Of a stretch of 64,000 nt of DNA, positions 59,798-64,000 are shown in pieces. The DNA comes from Zoroaster sp. YZ-2022. Taxonomy: Eukaryota > Echinodermata > Asteroidea > Forcipulatida > Zoroasteridae. A program made the translations under genes and the position numbers. The first letter of the stretch is position 1. Each line of letters starts with the position of its first letter. The stretch lies in assembly GCA_029582265.1 (NCBI GenBank), contig CM055837.1:16094369-16158368 (forward strand), read 5' to 3'. The notes below the pieces were generated by a model, which worked only from the letters and a program-made list of their open reading frames with translations, did no database searches and was not told the origin of the DNA.

Positions 59798-60701
59798 TCC
59801 AGGAGCAAAATCTGAAAAGCCCTCTAGTTTAGGAGTTGGTTCAACACCTACTACATCTAAGGTTTGACCACACAGGATGGTAGAACATACCTAATGGAAC
59901 ACCGCTAGGTAGTATGTGGTATCAAATTGTGGTATCAGTTTCGAAAAAAATGCCATTTTTATAAGTCAAAAATTACAGAGTGATGACAGAGTTAAACTTC
60001 TGTACCGAGCTGCAAAACTGGACCATTTGATTAATTTATTTATTTATTTTTATTTGTTTTAAGTTTAAAGACTTTAAAGTGCTTCTTTTAATGGAAAGTT
60101 CACACTTTTATCAGGCTTCCAGCAGATAAAGTTAATGCCCACTGTAGAGTGAAGCTCCAATCCTTAACTGTTTGAAGACAATGCATGACATGTTTGCCTT
60201 GTCACTTCCAATAATTAAGAATACATTGCTATTCATCAGGAGAGGACACGCCCCTTAAGAGCTTTCTGAAATTTCGGTGCATCATATGAACTGAAATCGG
60301 TCCATTCATTTTGCTAAGTGTGGGAGCAGGTTGCCAATTATGAAAAAGGTGGTAGCTACGCCCCTTTTTTACCCCTCCTACATCCGCCCATGTACTTTTA
60401 AAAAACTTTGGCAAATTGAAAGATTATCTCTTGTGAGAAAACCCATCATTTATGAAAATAGAATGTACATTTATTAATCGACTGCATACTGTAGTTGCCA
60501 AAGTTGAAGATTTTATTGATTTTTAGACCTTTAAAATATAACATTACGTTTTGCACTTTAATGCAAAACTGATACCACAATTTGACACCACATACTACCT
60601 GGAGGTGTTCCAGAGGGTCTATTCTACCACCCCGTGTAGTCAAACCTTAGATGTAGTGGGTGTTGAATGACCACATTTATGCCAGGTCCGTGCTCCTGGA
60701 C
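59797..60701. mobile_element. 905-bp TA-flanked MITE inside the Polinton
   Basis: Long inverted ends begin 'gtccaggagca' and end 'tgctcctggac', with TA on both sides (59795-59796 and 60702-60703). The inverted similarity extends inward with gaps over 130 bp or more ('ctacatctaaggtttgac', 'caaattgtggtatcag'). It is mariner-type by target site. No transposase is present, and the small interior frames are not genes. Confidence 0.95.
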
Positions 60702-60703
60702 TA

Positions 60704-60966
60704 CAATAACATTAGAATATTTATTTACGAGTACAAATATTGAGCAAGTAAAAGAAACAATAAATGATCTTAATTTACTAGTTAATACTGAAGAAAAAAG
60801 AAATGAACTAGTTTTAGTTTTAAATGAAAATACAAAGCAAGTACAAAATTTAATAGCGAGTATAGATAAAAAACAAGTAAAAGATCTAATAAATAATCTT
60901 AATTTACTTGCTAATAATGTTAATTTATCTCGTATTAACTATTGGTTTCTCTATTTTTTTTATTAA
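60704..60966 (+). CDS. Polinton coiled-coil gene remnant
   Basis: The frame is open right of the MITE and has no own start codon in Polinton sequence; the upstream Met lies in the MITE. It encodes two similar heptad-rich segments around 'VKETINDLNLLVN' and 'VKDLINNLNLLANN', predicted to form a coiled coil. It ends in a hydrophobic tail and TAA at 60964-60966. It is probably the 3' part of a gene split by the MITE and a frameshift. Function unknown. Confidence 0.5.
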
Positions 60967-60997
60967 AGTAACAAATTATTTTATAAACGTTTAATAA

Positions 60998-61584
60998 ATG
61001 GAACAAGTTGATGAAATGGAACAAGTTTCTAAAATTTTGAATGAAAAACCACAAATGTTAAGCTCACCATTACTCGCAGACTGCGTCGGTGAAACGAATG
61101 ATGTTGCGTTAAAACAAAAATTAAATAAAGAAAAAAAGAGTATAGCGTTAGTGATATTGAAACTTTATCTACAGAAGAGCAAAACGTACTGTGCATGCAA
61201 TACGAAGCTAAATTAGGTCGTGATATAATACAGTCTTTAGGTGGCACGTTTATAACATTTTACGCTAAATTATTAGCAACAAGCTTAGATAGTATTGATT
61301 TATACGGTTATAAATTTCAAATTGATAATGAAGGTAAATTAATTTCAGATTTAGAAAAAGATCCATTTGTTTCCGAAATGCTTTCAGTAGTAGCGTGTGA
61401 TTTATATTATAAGTATGGGCCTATGTTAGGCCCATTCTCTTTAGTTTTAATTACAGCTAACCATTTAAAAAGAAAAGAAGAATCTTGTTTAGATAATAAA
61501 AGCGATGGAAACAAACAACAACCAAGAGAATACATCGAGCGCACTACCGCAAGCGACACAGTCTGTGAGTCAAACACCGATTAA
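60998..61584 (+). pseudogene. Polinton gene with a probable frameshift
   Basis: The first frame (60998-61216) starts 'MEQVDEMEQVSKI'. Near the A run at 61131-61137 its sense seems to pass to the frame of 61195-61584, where an acidic stretch leads into 'MQYEAKLGRDIIQSLGG' and 'FITFYAKLLATSLDSIDLYG'. A one-base indel in the A run would explain both. The 3' end overlaps the next gene by 80 bases in another frame. No family recognised. Confidence 0.6.
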
Positions 61585-61957
61585 AAAAGAAAAAAACCCA
61601 AACAGAGTCGCGGCTGGTAAAAGACTCGCTAAACTAAATAAAGAAAAAAAACTTGCTCTCACTAAAAAACAGCGAAGCAAGCCACTTTCTGAACCAGCAA
61701 ATGTTAAAACGACAGTTTTTAAAACAACAACAACAACGAGTGAAACAAACGATAACAACAACTATTATTTTTATATTGCTATCGGCTTAGGATTAGGTCT
61801 TGGAATATTTTTTTTGCTTAGGTCAAAGCCAGAATCGTTAGAAGTTGTTGACAACTCAGCTAGTAAGACTGTTGAGCCTACAGCTTTGGTAGAGTCGCAG
61901 CCACCACCGCAAGCGAATTCGCTTGCGAAAGAATACGTAGTTATTGAAATGGAATAA
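61505..61957 (+). CDS. Polinton basic membrane-anchored protein
   Basis: The 150-residue frame has a Gln/Ser/Thr-rich start, a Lys/Arg-rich segment (residues 27-59, 'NRVAAGKRLAKLNKEKK') and a Thr-rich linker. One membrane-spanning segment follows (88-105, 'YFYIAIGLGLGLGIFFLL') with a polar tail. The basic segment resembles those of small DNA-associated proteins in Polintons and related viruses. That role is inference. It overlaps the preceding gene by 80 bases. Confidence 0.7.
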   Translation: METNNNQENTSSALPQATQSVSQTPIKKEKNPNRVAAGKRLAKLNKEKKLALTKKQRSKPLSEPANVKTTVFKTTTTTSETNDNNNYYFYIAIGLGLGLGIFFLLRSKPESLEVVDNSASKTVEPTALVESQPPPQANSLAKEYVVIEME

Positions 61958-61997
61958 TTAAAAAAAAAAAAAAATATAACAACAAGTATAAAACAAG

Positions 61998-62237
61998 ATG
62001 GATAAGAAAACAATCGCAGATACAGCTTATCACAGCTTTGTTGTAACACTTTTTACTGTTTTATACAGTATGCTAGGTAAAAAAGCAGCGAGCATAGAAC
62101 CAGCTAATTTAAATAGATTAGATATAAAAGATGGATTAAAATTAACCGTAGCGCTCGGATTATCTTCAATGACGCAAATGTGGCTAGTTAAACAAGGCAT
62201 TTTACCATCATCTCTTATGCCTAAAAATCCTGAATAA
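61998..62237 (+). CDS. Polinton small hydrophobic protein
   Basis: The 79-residue frame has two hydrophobic segments (about 12-27 and 48-66) around a short charged loop. It starts 40 bases after the previous stop and ends 21 bases before the integrase, suggesting co-transcription. The function is unknown; membrane location is likely. Confidence 0.6.
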   Translation: MDKKTIADTAYHSFVVTLFTVLYSMLGKKAASIEPANLNRLDIKDGLKLTVALGLSSMTQMWLVKQGILPSSLMPKNPE

Positions 62238-62258
62238 ATAAATATTTATAAATGTTAA

Positions 62259-63263
62259 ATGGATACACGAGTAAAACTTAAGCTACAAAATGCATATTAT
62301 AGTCCGAAAGGATATTATAAAGGTTTAGATGCAATTAATAAATTAGCTCAAGAAACTAAAGTAAATAAAAAAGTAGTTAAACAATGGATTAAAAAGCAAG
62401 CGCTATGGCAAATTTATTTACCCTATCCTAAATATATTCCAAGACCTACTAGTTCAAATAGTACGTTACAAGCACCAAATCAAGTTCATCAAGCAGATTT
62501 ATTATTTCTTCCGCACGATACAATAGCTAAAAAGACGTACAAGTACGCGTTAACTGTTGTAGATGAAGCTAGTAGATATAAAGAAGCGGAACCGTTAACC
62601 GATAAAACAGCTATTCAAGTCGGTAATGCTTTTCAGAAAATTTATAAACGTAGCGTGTTGAATTGGCCTAAAATTCTGCAAGTAGATCCAGGAAAAGAAT
62701 TTATGAGTAGCGTTAATGTATTAATGAGTAAACATAATGTAAAAATCCAAAGAAGTGAGGCTGGTAATCATAGAGCACAAGGTATAGTAGAGCGATTTAA
62801 TAGAACTTTAGCTGAAAGATTATTTTCTCATCAATACGCGCAAGAAATAGCAACAGAAAAGAGATCTAGAGTATGGGTAAAAAGATTACCAGCGGTTGTA
62901 AAAGCATTAAATAATGAAACAACACGTCTTATAAATTTAAAACCAAAAGACGCGATTAAATCGAGTGTTGTAGAACAAAATCCAGCCTCACCGGCTCTTA
63001 AAATTACCAAGACGGAAAAAAGAATCCCAAACAATAGTTTAGTTAGATATTTATACGCACCCGGTGAAGCTGAAAAAGATACGAGACGTCGCGCGACTGA
63101 TCCTATATGGAGTATAAAAATTTATAGAATATCTAAAATGATGAAAGCTGCTAATCAGCCCATCTTGTATTATTTAGATGCGGGTCCTGCTCGTAGTTTT
63201 GTAAGAGAAGAATTACAAATTATTCCTAGAGATACAGAAAATCCCCCGATTAAAAAATTATAA
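62259..63263 (+). CDS. Polinton integrase (retroviral-type rve domain)
   Basis: The 334-residue frame appears intact. An N-terminal helical region (residues 20-50) fits a helix-turn-helix-like part. The catalytic triad is visible as Asp80 ('HQADLLFLP'), Asp143 ('LQVDPGKEF') and Glu178 ('GIVERFNRT'), with 34 residues between the last two. The C-terminal 'DPIWSIKIYRISK' and 'FVREELQII' are typical of Polinton integrases. The enzyme joins element ends to host DNA and makes 6-bp target duplications. It converges with the polymerase gene on the other strand, ending where that begins. Confidence 0.95.
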   Translation: MDTRVKLKLQNAYYSPKGYYKGLDAINKLAQETKVNKKVVKQWIKKQALWQIYLPYPKYIPRPTSSNSTLQAPNQVHQADLLFLPHDTIAKKTYKYALTVVDEASRYKEAEPLTDKTAIQVGNAFQKIYKRSVLNWPKILQVDPGKEFMSSVNVLMSKHNVKIQRSEAGNHRAQGIVERFNRTLAERLFSHQYAQEIATEKRSRVWVKRLPAVVKALNNETTRLINLKPKDAIKSSVVEQNPASPALKITKTEKRIPNNSLVRYLYAPGEAEKDTRRRATDPIWSIKIYRISKMMKAANQPILYYLDAGPARSFVREELQIIPRDTENPPIKKL

Positions 63264-64000
63264 ACGTTTGGTTGTTTTTAACAACTCTTTCATCACTAAA
63301 ATCATTTTAATTTTATAATCACCGTAAGCTAAAGTATGTATTCCATTTTCTAAAATATATCTTTTTGTGTCTAAAGCAGATAGTGATATTTTATTTACTC
63401 GAGTTGAATATAATCTATGATTTTCATGTCTAATAAAATTCATAGAATGATGAAGCGTACTACTTTGAGATAAAACTTGTTTATATCGCTTGTGTTTAAT
63501 ATTTTTTTCAATAACTTGTTTTTTAACACCTTTAGCTTTTCTTATTTCTTTTCTTATTTGGTCTTAAACATACAATTTCTGAGATTAAAGTCCCTGCAGT
63601 CTCGTCTTTCATTTTACCAATCACTTTTTTATTTTCTTCAGAAAATAGAAAATGATCTTTGTTATAATTACTAAAATCGTATAAATCTTTGTCTTTAAAT
63701 AAATCTTTGTATACATCTTCAGTTTGAATCTCAAGTAACAAACTATCAGTATCCGTATACAGTAGCTCACATTTATTGCCATATTTTTTCTTTAAACGAT
63801 TGTAATAAAAATCGTACATTAAATGTTTTGATAATTCTAAAATAGCCATTCCTACGTAAACTGGGCGGTTAAGTAAAAGTTTTGTTTTGTGCATGTGAAT
63901 CGCTACTAAATCATTATCAAAAATTCTCGCCTTTACGAATTTGATTTTCCGCTTTTTCTTCGTTTGTTCGTTTTAAATTCACATTAACGCGTTTTCGTAC
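63258..64000 (-). pseudogene. Polinton protein-primed type-B DNA polymerase, C-terminal part, broken
   Basis: The minus-strand frame at 63532-63894 has the family-B motif C '[11 protein letters not shown]' (residues 46-56) preceded by '[23 protein letters not shown]' type sequence. Coding sense continues left in other frames to 63258 ('ALDTKRYILENG') and right to the window edge ('[19 protein letters not shown]'). Frameshifts near 63535 and 63940 break the gene. Most of the polymerase lies beyond the window. The family replicates the element with a protein primer. Confidence 0.88.

Larger units (their letters stand above)
57209..64000. mobile_element. Polinton/Maverick element, left part
   Basis: The element starts 'agtagtatggtagaaaatgg', consistent with the AG start of Polinton ends. 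It follows 'ccaacg' (57203-57208), a candidate 6-bp target duplication. It contains a retroviral-type integrase, a type-B DNA polymerase with the YTDTDS motif, a probable virion-related gene and small AT-rich genes. This is the gene set of self-synthesising Polintons. The right end is outside the window. Frameshifts, stops and a MITE insertion show decay. The base composition is much more AT-rich than the host exons. Confidence 0.95.

Noticed and set aside
61570..62049. Minus-strand frames opposite the Polinton small genes
   Set aside because: They are antisense shadows of the plus-strand genes at 61505-62237.

Overview
The window reads as an intron-rich invertebrate animal genome. The sequence most resembles a marine deuterostome, and an echinoderm or other ambulacrarian is my best guess. 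That guess rests on a clear bilaterian bHLH-PAS gene of the single-minded family, an animal UBE3D gene, dense small DNA transposons and tRNA-derived SINEs, a Polinton/Maverick element, and frequent 'taggcctac'-like words. The species cannot be fixed from sequence alone.

Two host genes are supported, both on the plus strand. The first is a single-minded (sim/SIM) transcription factor. Eight coding exons lie between 25116 and 41341, and all splice phases agree. They encode the linker after the helix-loop-helix, both PAS domains and a long C-terminal region. The exon with the start codon and the bHLH domain was not found, so it probably lies left of position 1. The second gene is UBE3D, an E2-binding HECT-like ubiquitin ligase. 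Its first four coding exons lie between 48144 and 56110, again with matching phases. Its 3' half lies beyond the right edge.

Positions 1-25115 are most likely the large first intron of sim. They hold SINEs, small inverted-repeat transposons, minisatellites and diverged satellites, with no convincing exon. The sim introns and the sim-UBE3D intergenic region (41342-48143) are also rich in MITEs. Many keep both terminal repeats and target-site duplications: 8 bp (hAT-like), TTAA (piggyBac-like) or TA (mariner-like). Several are nested.

From 57209 to the right edge lies the left part of a Polinton/Maverick. It is a large self-synthesising DNA transposon related to double-stranded DNA viruses, inserted within a 30-bp tandem repeat in a UBE3D intron. 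It carries an intact-looking retroviral-type integrase, a broken type-B DNA polymerase, a probable virion-related protein and several small uncharacterised genes. Two of the latter are tandem paralogues. A 905-bp TA-flanked MITE has inserted into it. Frameshifts and stop codons show that this copy is decaying.
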